This document shows, one piece after another, positions 50,571 through 59,727 of a stretch of DNA of 64,000 nucleotides. Each line of letters begins with the position of its first letter. The stretch's first letter is position 1. The translations under genes and the position numbers were made by a program. A model generated the notes under the pieces. It saw only the letters and a program-made list of their open reading frames with translations, did not search any database and was not told where the DNA came from. Source of the DNA: Armatimonadota bacterium (GTDB taxonomy: Bacteria > Sysuimicrobiota > Sysuimicrobiia > Sysuimicrobiales > Humicultoraceae); assembly GCA_031081715.1 (NCBI GenBank), contig JAVHMA010000005.1, positions 62,001 to 126,000 on the forward strand. Reading direction: 5' to 3'.

Positions 50571-52979
50571 TCAATCCGACTCCGGACGCATCAGCTCCTG
50601 CTGCCCGGCATCCAGGCCATGGTAGTGGGGTACCGGCCGGGGTCCGGGCACGGCCGGAGCCGGCGGCGGCGGACCCGAAGCCACCGGCGGGGCGAGCCCG
50701 ATCAGATCGTCGGGCCGCACCGGCGCCCGGTTGAGCGGCCGGCCGGTGGCCGCGCGCAGCGCCGCCACGATCGCCGGCGTTGCCACGAGCGTCGCCATCT
50801 CCCCGACGCCCTTGGCGCCGTAGGGCACACCAGGCTCGGGCTCCTCGACCACTGCAGAGACCACCGGCGGCATGTCGAGAAACGTGGGGATCAGGTAGTC
50901 GGTGAACGACGCGTTGCGGATGCGGCCGCCGTCGAGCTGGACTTCCTCCATCAGGGCCAGGCCGAGGCCCATCGCCGCCCCGCCCTCGATCTGCCCCTCG
51001 ACCCCTTGCGGGTTGATGGCGCGGCCCACGTCGTGCGCCGAGGCGAGCTGCACCACGCGCGCCAGTCCCAGCTCCTCGTCCACCTCGACGACCGCGCGCT
51101 GCGCGGCGAACGCGAGCGTGACGTGCACGTCGCCCTGCCCGCGCTCGTCCAGCGGTTGGGTCGGCCGGTGGTGGTAGGTGCGGCGCGCCTCGATAGGCTC
51201 GTCCAGGTAGTTGTCCACCTCCCCGACCGGCTCGCCGGCCGCGAGCACCCGCCCGTCGGCGAGCGTCAACTCGCCCCGCAGCGTCCGGCCGGCCGAGGCC
51301 GCGCGGGCCCGCACCCGGCGGAAGAGCTCCTCGGCGACGGCCCGGCACGCGAGCTGCACCGCGCCGCCGGACATCATCGTCTGGCGGGATGCCGAGGTCG
51401 ACCCCGCCGAGCCGATCGCGGTGTCCGGCGGGTGCAGGGTCACGTGCTCGATCCCCAGCTCGGTCCTGGCCACCTGGACGAGCACGGTGTGCAACCCCTC
51501 GCCCACCTCGGCCGCGGCGCTGTGCACCTCCACCGCGGGTCCGTCCGCCGTGCGGAACACGCGCACCCGGGCCTCGGCTGAATCGTCGAACCCCCCGCTA
51601 TAGGCGATGTTCTTGTACCCCACCGCGATACCGACGCCGCGGCGGACCCCCTCACCCCGCGAGACGTTGCCCGCCCCGCCGGGGAGCGCCTGCGGGTCGC
51701 GCGGGCCGGCGGCCGGCTCCTCGGGCATCGGCAGCGCCAGACACCGTTCGATGACCTGGCGGACCGGCGCGCTCCCGCGCACGACCTGCCCTGTGATCGT
51801 GACCGACCCGGTCTTCATGGCGTTCTGCAGGCGCACCCTTGCCGGGTCCATCCCGAGCGCCTGCGCGAGCCGGTCCATCTGCGCCTCGTGCGCGAAGCAC
51901 ACCTGGGGCGCGCCGAACCCCCGCATGGCTCCGCAGGGCGGGTTGTGGGTGAACACCCGCGTCGCCTCGACCAGCGCGTTCGGTACCTCGTAGGGCCCGG
52001 TGGCGAACGTCGCGGCGTTCGTGATGACCGCAGCGCCCGAGGACGCATAGGCGCCGCCGTCGAGCAGCACGCGCGCGTAGACGTTGACCAGCCGGCCGTC
52101 GCGCGTGGCGCCGTGCCGCATCCAGACGCGGGACGGGTGCCGGTGCACGTGCCCGAAGAAGGACTCCTCGCGGCTGTAGACGATCCGCACGGGCCGGCCG
52201 GTGCGCAGCGCCAGCATGCACGCGTGGATGTGCATGCTCACGTCCTCGCGCGCCCCGAAGGCGCCGCCGACACCGGCCAGGTGCAGGCGCACCTTCTCTG
52301 GCGGCAACCCCAGGCAGGGCGCGACCTGCTGGCGGTCGACGTGCAGCCACTGCGTGGCGACATAGAGGTCCACGCCGCCGTCGTCCGCAGGAACCGCCAT
52401 GCCGGCCTCGGGCCCGAGGATCGCCTGATCCTGCATCGCGGTCTCGTAGTATCCCTCCACCCAGACGTCGGCCGGCGCGTCCGGGTCGCCGTGGACGATC
52501 CGAACGTGGTGGAGCACGTTCCCGTACTCGTGGACCTGCGGGGCGCCGGGACGCAGCGCTTCCTCCATGTCGGTGACCGCGGGCAGCACCTCGTAGTCCA
52601 CGACGACGCGCTCCGCCGCGCGGCGGGCGACCTCCGGGTCCACCGCGGCCAGGATCGCGACCGGCTCCCCGACGTAGCGCACACGGTCCTGCGCCAGGAC
52701 CGGCTGGTCGGCGAACTCCAGCCCGAAGGTCTTGCGGCCCGGGACGTCCGCGGCCAGCAGCACGGCCCGCACGCCCGGGTAGCTCAGCGCCTTCGCGATG
52801 TCCACGCCGCGGATGCGCGCGTGGGCGTGTGGGCTGCGGACCGTCTGCCCCCACAGCATCTCCTCGGCCCACAGGTCGCTGCCGTACTGGAACGCGCCCT
52901 TGACCTTCGGCACACCGTCCACCCGGCGGGCGCTGGAGCCCACGCCGCCGCGCGTGCGCCGCAGGGTGCCGACGCTCAC
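50571..52979 (-). CDS. Xanthine dehydrogenase-family Mo-binding subunit
   Basis: The 802-residue Mo subunit begins VGSSARRVDGVPKVKGAFQY and has TQWLHVDRQQVAPCLGLPPE, GVGGAFGAREDVSMHIHACM, CGAMRGFGAPQVCFAHEAQM, AAEVGEGLHTVLVQVA, HDVGRAINPQGVEGQIEGG, and VPYGAKGVGEMATLV with the catalytic Glu. It needs separate 2Fe-2S and FAD subunits, encoded at 54406-54879 and 54876-55772. GTG 52979 overlaps the amidohydrolase stop (GTGA). Substrate is probably a purine or other N-heterocycle. It is a distinct paralogue of the XdhD-like protein 29 bases downstream. Confidence 0.9.
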   Translation of the reverse strand: MSVGTLRRTRGGVGSSARRVDGVPKVKGAFQYGSDLWAEEMLWGQTVRSPHAHARIRGVDIAKALSYPGVRAVLLAADVPGRKTFGLEFADQPVLAQDRVRYVGEPVAILAAVDPEVARRAAERVVVDYEVLPAVTDMEEALRPGAPQVHEYGNVLHHVRIVHGDPDAPADVWVEGYYETAMQDQAILGPEAGMAVPADDGGVDLYVATQWLHVDRQQVAPCLGLPPEKVRLHLAGVGGAFGAREDVSMHIHACMLALRTGRPVRIVYSREESFFGHVHRHPSRVWMRHGATRDGRLVNVYARVLLDGGAYASSGAAVITNAATFATGPYEVPNALVEATRVFTHNPPCGAMRGFGAPQVCFAHEAQMDRLAQALGMDPARVRLQNAMKTGSVTITGQVVRGSAPVRQVIERCLALPMPEEPAAGPRDPQALPGGAGNVSRGEGVRRGVGIAVGYKNIAYSGGFDDSAEARVRVFRTADGPAVEVHSAAAEVGEGLHTVLVQVARTELGIEHVTLHPPDTAIGSAGSTSASRQTMMSGGAVQLACRAVAEELFRRVRARAASAGRTLRGELTLADGRVLAAGEPVGEVDNYLDEPIEARRTYHHRPTQPLDERGQGDVHVTLAFAAQRAVVEVDEELGLARVVQLASAHDVGRAINPQGVEGQIEGGAAMGLGLALMEEVQLDGGRIRNASFTDYLIPTFLDMPPVVSAVVEEPEPGVPYGAKGVGEMATLVATPAIVAALRAATGRPLNRAPVRPDDLIGLAPPVASGPPPPAPAVPGPRPVPHYHGLDAGQQELMRPESD

Positions 52980-54409
52980 CGCGTGCCGCCCCCGGCGTCG
53001 CGCGCGCGTTGTCCGCCGTGCGCGGCCGCGGGCACACCGGTGGCGATCCGCCGGGCCACGCGCCGGCCCTCATCAGCGATCGCCTGCTCGTCGGCGCGAA
53101 CGAGGCGGCCATCGGTCACCACCGGCCGGCCCTCGACCAGCAGGTGTCTGACGCGCTGCGGGGCGCAGAAGACGAGCGCGGCCACCGGGTCGGCGTCGGT
53201 GCCCACGCGCTCCAGGCCGCCGGAGGCGAACAGGGCCACGTCCGCGCGCTTGCCCGGCTCCAGCGAGCCGATGTCGTCACGGCCCAGGCAGGCCGCACCG
53301 CCGCGCGTCGCGATGCGCAGTACCCGGCGCGCGTCCATCGCCGCGGCACCGCCGGTGCGCGCGACCAGCAGCCCCATGCGGGCCTCGGCCAGGAGATGGC
53401 CGGCGTCGTTGGATGCGGACCCGTCGACGCCCAGGCCGACGGGGACCCCGGCCGCCAGCATCGCCGGGACGGGCGCGACTCCCGACCCCAGCCGCAGGTT
53501 CGACGTGGGACACCAGGCGACGCCGGCACCGCCGCGCGCCAGCAGACCGATCCCGGAGCTGTCCACGTGCACGCAGTGCGCCAGCCACACGTCCGGCCCG
53601 AGCCAGCCCCACGCCTCGAGTACCTCGAGCGGCCGACGGCCGTAGCGCGCCAGGCAGTAGGCCTGCTCGTCCGTCGTTTCCGCGATGTGCGTGTGCAGCC
53701 GCACGCCCAGGCGGCGGGCGAGCGCCGCCGAGGCGCGCATCAGGCGCTCGCTCACGGAGAACGGCGAGCACGGCGCCACCGCCACCCGGACCATCGCGCC
53801 GGGGGAGGGGTCGTGGAAGCGGCGGACCGCCTCCTCGGTCTGGGCGAGGATCGCATCGGTGTCCTGCACGATGTCATCCGGCGGCAGGCCGCCAGCGGAT
53901 TGCCCCAGGTCCATGGCGCCGCGCGCGGGGTGGAATCGCACCCCGATCTCCGCCGCCGCCTCGACCTCCGCGGCGAGGAAGGCGAGCGCCGCTGCCGGAT
54001 CGTCGCGCGGGAAGATGTAGTGATGGTCGGCTGCGGTCGCGCAGCCCGAGAGCGCCAGCTCCGCGAGCCCGACGCGCGCGCCGGCGTGCACCCAGGCTTC
54101 ATCCATGCCCGCCCACGCCGGGTAGAGCGCGCGCAGCCACCCAAAGAGCCCCTCACCGGTCGCCCGTACCCGCGTGAGCGTCTGATACAGATGATGATGG
54201 GTGTTGACCAGTCCGGGCAGCGCGATGAGCCCCCGGCCATCCAGGCGCTCCCAAGATTCCAGGCGACTCGCGAGCGCGGGGGGGGCGCCGCGCCCGACCC
54301 AGGCGACCGTGCCGCGGTCGATCAGGATGGAGCCCCCGGGAATCTCGGTCCCCGCCTCGTCCATCGTCACGACCACGTCGCAGTCGGAAACGAGCAGCAC
54401 CGCCTTCAC
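52976..54409 (-). CDS. Amidohydrolase, 8-oxoguanine deaminase / hydroxyatrazine hydrolase type
   Basis: The 477-residue hydrolase has LPGLVNTHHHLYQTLTR (metal His pair), LHTHIAETTDEQAYCLARYG, LAHCVHVDSSGIGLLA, CPTSNLRLGSGVAPVPAMLA, and GLGVDGSASNDAGHLL. HHHLYQTLTR and DGSASND are hallmarks of the group with 8-oxoguanine deaminase and hydroxyatrazine ethylaminohydrolase. Deamination of 8-oxoguanine gives urate, which fits a locus with Mo hydroxylases. GTG 54409 overlaps the 2Fe-2S subunit gene as GTGA. Other aminopurine or triazine substrates remain possible. Confidence 0.87.
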   Translation of the reverse strand: MKAVLLVSDCDVVVTMDEAGTEIPGGSILIDRGTVAWVGRGAPPALASRLESWERLDGRGLIALPGLVNTHHHLYQTLTRVRATGEGLFGWLRALYPAWAGMDEAWVHAGARVGLAELALSGCATAADHHYIFPRDDPAAALAFLAAEVEAAAEIGVRFHPARGAMDLGQSAGGLPPDDIVQDTDAILAQTEEAVRRFHDPSPGAMVRVAVAPCSPFSVSERLMRASAALARRLGVRLHTHIAETTDEQAYCLARYGRRPLEVLEAWGWLGPDVWLAHCVHVDSSGIGLLARGGAGVAWCPTSNLRLGSGVAPVPAMLAAGVPVGLGVDGSASNDAGHLLAEARMGLLVARTGGAAAMDARRVLRIATRGGAACLGRDDIGSLEPGKRADVALFASGGLERVGTDADPVAALVFCAPQRVRHLLVEGRPVVTDGRLVRADEQAIADEGRRVARRIATGVPAAAHGGQRARDAGGGTR

Positions 54410-54879
54410 CGCGGCCGGCCGGCCATCCGCTGCGCGGCGAGCCGGACCGCATCCAGGATCTTGGCGTACCCGGTGCAGCGGCAGAGGTTGCCCGAGAGCG
54501 CCTCCCGGATCGTCGCGTCGTCGGGCGCTGGATCGCGCTGCAGCAGGTCCACCGCGGCCACGACGAAGCCCGGCGTGCAGAACCCGCACTGCACCGCGCC
54601 GGCCTCCACGAACGCCTCCTGCACCGGGTGCAAGCGGTCGCCCGCAGCCAGGGCCTCGACCGTGCGCACCTCGCGCGCGTGGGCCTGGGCGGCCAGTACC
54701 AGGCACGCGCACACCAGCTCGCCGTCGAGCCAGACCGAGCACGACCCGCACTCGCCCTGCTCACACGCGTTTTTGGAGCCGGGCAGGCCCAGGTGGTCGC
54801 GCAGCAGGTGCAGCAAGCTGGCGCCCGCCCAAACCTCGGCGCTGCGCCACTCACCGTTGACCCGCGCCCGGACGATCAT
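54406..54879 (-). CDS. Xanthine dehydrogenase-family 2Fe-2S subunit
   Basis: The 157-residue protein carries two 2Fe-2S clusters. The first cluster's cysteines lie in KNACEQGECGSCSVWLDGEL and VCACLVLA, the second in AVQCGFCTPGFV and NLCRCTGYAKILDAV. It relays electrons from the Mo site to FAD. ATG 54879 shares ATGA with the FAD subunit gene, and its end overlaps the amidohydrolase as GTGA. It belongs with the Mo subunit at 50571-52979, since the XdhD-like protein carries its own clusters. Confidence 0.94.
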   Translation of the reverse strand: MIVRARVNGEWRSAEVWAGASLLHLLRDHLGLPGSKNACEQGECGSCSVWLDGELVCACLVLAAQAHAREVRTVEALAAGDRLHPVQEAFVEAGAVQCGFCTPGFVVAAVDLLQRDPAPDDATIREALSGNLCRCTGYAKILDAVRLAAQRMAGRPR

Positions 54880-55772
54880 GCAGCCCTCCGCGCCTCCAGC
54901 GCCCAGACGAGCGCGCGGCGGGCCAGTACCCCGCAGGCGTGCCGACGGTAGGCCGCGGTGCCGCGCACGTCATCGATCGGCCTTGCCGCCGCCGCCACTC
55001 GCTCGCCGAACTCGCGCGCCACCTGCGCCGGCAGCGTGGCCCGCGGATCGTCCCACCACCCGGCCGCCGCCAGCGCGCCGGCGACGAACCGCTCGGCATC
55101 GGGAGCGCGCAGGATCGTGGGGCCGACCGATCCCAGCGCCACCCGCACCGTGTGGCCGGCCTCGTCCAGCACCAGGCACACACTCGCCACCGCGATGACC
55201 ATCGCGTTGCGCGTCCCGACCTTCGAGAACGACCCGGGGCCACGGACGAAGCGCCAGTGGGTGGCCACGATAAGCTCGTCTGGCCGCAGTACCGTCTTCT
55301 TGGGTCCGACCATGAACTCGTTGAAGGGCACAGTGCGCCGTCCGCCCGCGCTGGCGAGTTCGACCTCGGCGTCGTACGCCGCCAGCACGGGGAGCGCGTC
55401 GCCCGCCGGGGACGCGGTGCCCAAATTGCCGCCGACCGTGCCCCGGTTGCGAATCTGTGGCGAGCCTACCGAGCGCGCGGCCTGGACCAGGGGCACCACC
55501 TCGGGGAGCTCGCGGACGATGCGCGCGTAGGTGACGCCGGCACCGAGGACCAGCCACCCTTCCTTCCGGCGCCACTGCCGGAGCTCCGGCAGCCGGCTCA
55601 CGTCCAGGAGCGCGGGTGGCCGCGCCCGGTCGAAGTTGAGCGCCACCATAAGGTCGGTCCCGCCGGCAATGGGCACTGCCTCGGGCCGACCGGCCTTGAT
55701 GGCCAGGGCCTCGTCCAGCGTGCGCGGCAACAGGACCTCCACGGCCTCTCTCCGGTAAGCTTCTCGCTCCAC
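54876..55772 (-). CDS. Xanthine dehydrogenase-family FAD-binding subunit
   Basis: The 298-residue protein has the FAD motifs PIAGGTDLMVALNF and IRNRGTVGGNLGTASPAGDA, plus LGAGVTYARIVRELPEVVP, and the C-terminal CO-dehydrogenase-type domain. It passes electrons to NAD+ or another acceptor. GTG 55772 starts the minus-strand purine-oxidation run; adenine deaminase is divergent 59 bases away, so the short gap must hold both promoters. It may also serve the XdhD-like protein. Confidence 0.92.
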   Translation of the reverse strand: MEREAYRREAVEVLLPRTLDEALAIKAGRPEAVPIAGGTDLMVALNFDRARPPALLDVSRLPELRQWRRKEGWLVLGAGVTYARIVRELPEVVPLVQAARSVGSPQIRNRGTVGGNLGTASPAGDALPVLAAYDAEVELASAGGRRTVPFNEFMVGPKKTVLRPDELIVATHWRFVRGPGSFSKVGTRNAMVIAVASVCLVLDEAGHTVRVALGSVGPTILRAPDAERFVAGALAAAGWWDDPRATLPAQVAREFGERVAAAARPIDDVRGTAAYRRHACGVLARRALVWALEARRAA

Positions 55773-55831
55773 CAGGCCGATGCCTGCCGCGGCCGGAGGA
55801 ACCCCGGTGGCGGCCGCGGAAGTCGGCGTCG

Positions 55832-57553
55832 ATGGATCTCCCGCGTCTCATCAGGGTGGCGCGGGCCCACGAGCCCGCCGACGTCCTGCTCACGAACGCG
55901 CGCGTCGTCGATCTGTACGGCCTCCAGGTGCTGGAGGCCGACGTGGCCATCGCCGGGCAACGCATCGCCGGCGTCGCTACCGGCGCGCGGCGCGGCGCCT
56001 ACCGCGCCGCCGAGACGCACGATCTGACCGGCGCCTACCTGGCACCGGGGTTCATCGACGCCCACGTCCATATCGAGAGCGCGATGGTCAGCGTCCCGGA
56101 GTTCGCCCGGTTGGTCGTGCCGCGGGGTACCACCACGGTCATCGCCGACCCCCATGAGATCGCCAACGTGCTGGGGATGACCGGCGTCCGCTACATGCTG
56201 CAGGCCGCGAAATACAACCCGCTCAGCGTCTTCGTCATGGCGCCGTCGTGCGTGCCGGCCAGCCCGCTGGAGAGCGCCGGCGCGGAGCTCACCGCCTACG
56301 ACCTGGAGACCCTGATGCAGGACCAATGGGTGCTCGGCCTCGGCGAGGTGATGAATACGCCGGGTGTGCTCGATGCCGACCCCGAGATGCTGGCGAAGCT
56401 GGTGGCAGCGGGCCGGCGCCCGATTGACGGGCACGCGCCCGGGGTGAGTGGCGCCGATCTTGACGCCTACGCTGCGGCGGGCGTCGGGTCCGACCACGAG
56501 TGCACGACCGCCGACGAGGCCCGCGAGCGCCTGCGCCGGGGCATGCTCGTGATGGTGCGCGAGGCCACGGCCGCCCGAAACCTCCGGGACCTGCTGCCGC
56601 TGGTCGCGCCCGCCACGGCGCGGCGCTTCGCGTTCGCCACCGACGACCGCACCCCGCTGCACCTGCTGACCGACGGCCACATCGACGCGATGGTGCGCCA
56701 GGCCGTGGGGCTCGGGCTTGAGCCGCTGCTCGCCCTGCAACTGGCCAGCCTGAACGCCGCGGAGTGGTTCGGCCTGCGCGACCGCGGCGCGGTCGCGCCC
56801 GGGCGGCTCGCGGACCTGGTGGTCTTCGACGACCTCGAGGCGCCCCGGCCGCGGCTGGTGTTTCGCGGCGGGCGCCTCGTGGCCCGCGATGGTGCGCTGC
56901 TTCCCTATGAGCGGCCGGTGGCACTCCCCAGACTACGGAGCACCATCAACGTGCCCCCCGACGCGCTGCGCTTCCGCATCCCGGCCCGGGGCCGGCGCGT
57001 CCGGGTCATCGAGGTGGTGCCAGACCAGATCGTGACCGGCGCCGCGGTTGAGGAGGCGCGCATCACCGACGGCGAGGCCGTCGCCGATCCCGCCCGCGAC
57101 CTGCTCAAGCTGGCGGTCATCGAGCGCCACGCCGGCAGCGGACGCGTCGGGCTCGGCTTCGTCCGCGGCTTCGGGCTGCGCGCGGGCGCGCTGGCCTCGA
57201 GCGTGGCCCACGACGCCCACAACATCGTCGTCGTGGGCGCCACCGACGACGCGATGCGCGCGGCAGTCCTGGCCATCGTGGAGATGCAGGGGGGCCAGGT
57301 CGCCGTCGGCCGCGGGGAGATGGCGCGGCTGCCCCTACCGATCGCGGGTCTGATGTCCGAGGAGCCCGCGGAGACGGTCGCCGACCAGGTGCGGGCGCTG
57401 CACCGCGCGGCGCACGGGCTGGGCGCGCGGCTGGCCGACCCGTTTATGGCGCTGTCGTTCATGGCGCTCTCGGTCGTCCCGGCGCTCAAGCTCACCGATC
57501 GTGGCCTGCTCGACGTCCGCCGCTTCGAGCTGGTGCCCTTGTTCGTCGACTAG
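55832..57553 (+). CDS. ade: Adenine deaminase
   Basis: It converts adenine to hypoxanthine and ammonia. The 573-residue protein is typical of the COG1001 type: DVLLTNARVVDLYGLQVLEA, APGFIDAHVHIESAMVSVPE, TTTVIADPHEIANVLG, DGHAPGVSGADLDAYAAAGV, SDHECTTADEARERLRRGM, FATDDRTPLHLL and a C-terminal VAHDAHNIVVVGATDDAM domain. ATG 55832 has no clear ribosome site; it fits the family start. It faces away from the Mo-hydroxylase run and supplies hypoxanthine to it (inference). Confidence 0.95.
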   Translation: MDLPRLIRVARAHEPADVLLTNARVVDLYGLQVLEADVAIAGQRIAGVATGARRGAYRAAETHDLTGAYLAPGFIDAHVHIESAMVSVPEFARLVVPRGTTTVIADPHEIANVLGMTGVRYMLQAAKYNPLSVFVMAPSCVPASPLESAGAELTAYDLETLMQDQWVLGLGEVMNTPGVLDADPEMLAKLVAAGRRPIDGHAPGVSGADLDAYAAAGVGSDHECTTADEARERLRRGMLVMVREATAARNLRDLLPLVAPATARRFAFATDDRTPLHLLTDGHIDAMVRQAVGLGLEPLLALQLASLNAAEWFGLRDRGAVAPGRLADLVVFDDLEAPRPRLVFRGGRLVARDGALLPYERPVALPRLRSTINVPPDALRFRIPARGRRVRVIEVVPDQIVTGAAVEEARITDGEAVADPARDLLKLAVIERHAGSGRVGLGFVRGFGLRAGALASSVAHDAHNIVVVGATDDAMRAAVLAIVEMQGGQVAVGRGEMARLPLPIAGLMSEEPAETVADQVRALHRAAHGLGARLADPFMALSFMALSVVPALKLTDRGLLDVRRFELVPLFVD

Positions 57554-57603
57554 CGTGTCGGTCTTTGGCACCGCCAACCGCCCCCCGGGGAGCGGCCGGT
57601 GCC

Positions 57604-57638
57604 ATCGCGGGCGGCGAGGACACCTCGCCGCCCGCGAT
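57604..57638. terminator. Bidirectional terminator hairpin between ade and the BMP gene
   Basis: ATCGCGGGCGGCGAGG (57604-57619) and its exact reverse complement (57623-57638) form a 16-pair stem with a three-base ACA loop in the 94-base gap between two convergent genes. There is no U-run on either side. It is the strongest inverted repeat I found in the window. Confidence 0.7.
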
Positions 57639-57647
57639 CTCCGTACC

Positions 57648-58799
57648 CTACGGCTCCTTGGGCCAGGGCCCGACCACGCCGGGCGCCGCCCACTCCATGC
57701 TGGTCAGCTCGGCGACCGTCAGGCGCTTGCCCGCCGGCGCGCGCAGCGTACCCTTGCGGTCGCGGATCGGGCCGGTGAACGGGTCGAAGGTCATCTGGGG
57801 GGTGGCCATCTGCGCCAGCCGCCGCATGACCAGGTCGTAGACCGAGATCCGCCCCAGGTCCGGCGTATTGACCCGCGCGGCCTGGAGCGCCGTGCGGAAC
57901 ACAGGGTTGACCGGTACACCTGGCTCGCCGCCCAGCTCCACGGCCTTCTCCGCCAGCAGCCACCAGTAGTCCACATCGGCCAGGTTGTCCGCCGTGTAGC
58001 GCCCGGCGTAGACCTTGGAGAGGAAGTCGATGTAGATCCGGTCCCAGTGGACGAGCTGCCCGGAGACGACGTGCCGGGGCGCGAACTTCTGCATCGGCGA
58101 GTAGTGGCCGAAGCTGGGCAGGTTGCGCCGGGCGGCCACCTGCACCACGGTCGGCGAGTCCTCGGTGAAGGCAAAGACGTCGGCGCCGGCGGCGATCAGC
58201 GCCTCGGTCGCCTCTTTGGCGGCCGCCGGGTTGAACCACTCGAAGATCCACCGGACGTGCACGGTGGCCTGCGGGTTGACCGCCCGCACGCCGAGCGCGA
58301 ACGCGTTGAGGTGCCGCTTCACCTCGGGGATGGGAAACGCCCCCACGTAGGCGGTGCGGCCGGTTTTGGTCAGCGCGCCCGCCATCAGGCCGTTGAGATA
58401 GTAGACCTGGTAGAAGTCGGCCATGTACGTGGCCATGTTCCGGTTGCGCTTGAACCCGGACGCGTGGGCGAAGATGTGGTTAGGGTAGCGCCGGGCGGCG
58501 GCGAGCGTGCCGTCCATGAACCCGAAGCTCGTGGTGAACACCACCCGGGCGCCCTGCTGGATCATCCGCTCGATGAACGGCTCCACCTGGCCCTCGGGTA
58601 CCGACTCGACGTAGATCGTCTCCAGCCACGGCAGGCGCTGCTGCGCGAGGCGCCTGCCCTCGTCGTGGGCGTGCGTCCACCCGTAGTCGCCGATGGGGCC
58701 AACGTAGATGAACCCCGCCTTCAGCTTCTGCTGCGCGGCGCCCGGGGCCGCGAGGCCTGCGACCAGAACGAGCGCAAGCACGAGGTAAATCCGGCGCAT
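57648..58799 (-). CDS. BMP family ABC substrate-binding protein (nucleoside/purine type)
   Basis: The 383-residue exported protein has a signal peptide (MRRIYLVLALVLVAGLAAPG) without a lipobox cysteine, then the BMP/Med fold: AGFIYVGPIGDYGWTHAHDE, GARVVFTTSFGFMDGTLAAA, FAHASGFKRNRNMATYMADF, YVGAFPIPEVKRHLNAF and AAGADVFAFTEDSPTVVQVA. Relatives bind nucleosides, purines or autoinducer-like ligands. ATG 58799 follows GAGGAGG by six bases. It is the last gene of the importer operon. Confidence 0.9.
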   Translation of the reverse strand: MRRIYLVLALVLVAGLAAPGAAQQKLKAGFIYVGPIGDYGWTHAHDEGRRLAQQRLPWLETIYVESVPEGQVEPFIERMIQQGARVVFTTSFGFMDGTLAAARRYPNHIFAHASGFKRNRNMATYMADFYQVYYLNGLMAGALTKTGRTAYVGAFPIPEVKRHLNAFALGVRAVNPQATVHVRWIFEWFNPAAAKEATEALIAAGADVFAFTEDSPTVVQVAARRNLPSFGHYSPMQKFAPRHVVSGQLVHWDRIYIDFLSKVYAGRYTADNLADVDYWWLLAEKAVELGGEPGVPVNPVFRTALQAARVNTPDLGRISVYDLVMRRLAQMATPQMTFDPFTGPIRDRKGTLRAPAGKRLTVAELTSMEWAAPGVVGPWPKEP

Positions 58800-58858
58800 G
58801 CTCTCCCTCCTCGGTCTCGGTGCGATCCTCCCATGCAACCCTCGTCGTCCCACCTCCC

Positions 58859-59725
58859 CTAGCGCTCTCCGGTGACGTACGGGGTGCCCAGCGCTTCGGG
58901 CGCGCCCAGGCCTCGCCGGCCGCCGGCGGTGGCGGCCAGGGCCAGGATCGTGAACGCGAACGGCATCATCTTCAAGAGCTCCGGGGCCACCCACGCCTGG
59001 AGCCGAAACGACAGGTGGAAAAGCGCACCGAACAGGAGCGCACCGGCCACGGCGCGCAGTGGGTCCCACGCCGCGAAGATGGCGATGGCGATCACGATCC
59101 AGCCCATGCCCGCGGTCATCCCCTCGGTCCACGCGGGCCGGTAGGCGAGCGACAGGAACGCCCCGGCCGCGCCCGCCATCACCCCGCCGAACGCCACCGC
59201 CAGGTAGCGCACCAGGGCGACGTTGACGCCGAGCGCGTCCGCCGCCGCCGGCATCTCGCCCACGGACCGCAGCACGATGCCCCACCGGGTGTGGTAGAAG
59301 ACCACCCACAGTGCCACGGCGACCCCCAGGCCAGCGTAGGTCAGCGCCGAGATCTCGGGCAACGTGTCCAGCAGCGGCCGCCCTTCCCAACCCCGGCCCA
59401 AGAGTCCGGCGAGCCCCAGGCCGAACATCGTGAGCGCGAGCCCGGAGACGTACTGATTCGCGCGAAGGGTAATGGAGATGAACGCGTGCAGCAACGCCGC
59501 GGCCCCGCCGACGGCCGCCGCGACCACGAGCCCCGCCGTCGGCTGCCCGGTGAGGTGCGCCACGACGAACGCCGCCAGCGCGCCGAGAATCATCATTCCT
59601 TCGACGCCGAGATTGATCACGCCCGAGCGCTCGGCGGTGATCTCTCCGAGCGTCCCCCAGAGGATCGGCGTCCCCAGCGCAACCGCGCGGATCACGGTTG
59701 CGAGGATCCAGTTTCCTTCTTCCAC
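58859..59725 (-). CDS. Nucleoside-type ABC transporter permease, second subunit
   Basis: The 288-residue permease has the BPD_transp_2 pattern of nucleoside importers: TPILWGTLGEITAERSGVIN, LGVEGMMILGALAAFVVAH, NQYVSGLALTMFGLGLAGLL, and RSVGEMPAAADALGVNV, the ATPase-contact loop. TAERSGVINLGVEG is diagnostic. GTG 59725 follows GGAGGAGGG by eight bases and lies two bases after the first permease gene. Confidence 0.92.
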   Translation of the reverse strand: MEEGNWILATVIRAVALGTPILWGTLGEITAERSGVINLGVEGMMILGALAAFVVAHLTGQPTAGLVVAAAVGGAAALLHAFISITLRANQYVSGLALTMFGLGLAGLLGRGWEGRPLLDTLPEISALTYAGLGVAVALWVVFYHTRWGIVLRSVGEMPAAADALGVNVALVRYLAVAFGGVMAGAAGAFLSLAYRPAWTEGMTAGMGWIVIAIAIFAAWDPLRAVAGALLFGALFHLSFRLQAWVAPELLKMMPFAFTILALAATAGGRRGLGAPEALGTPYVTGER

Positions 59726-59727
59726 GA

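Noticed and set aside
57648-58799. BMP protein as a lipoprotein
   Set aside because: No cysteine follows the signal peptide, so it is treated as a soluble exported or signal-anchored protein.
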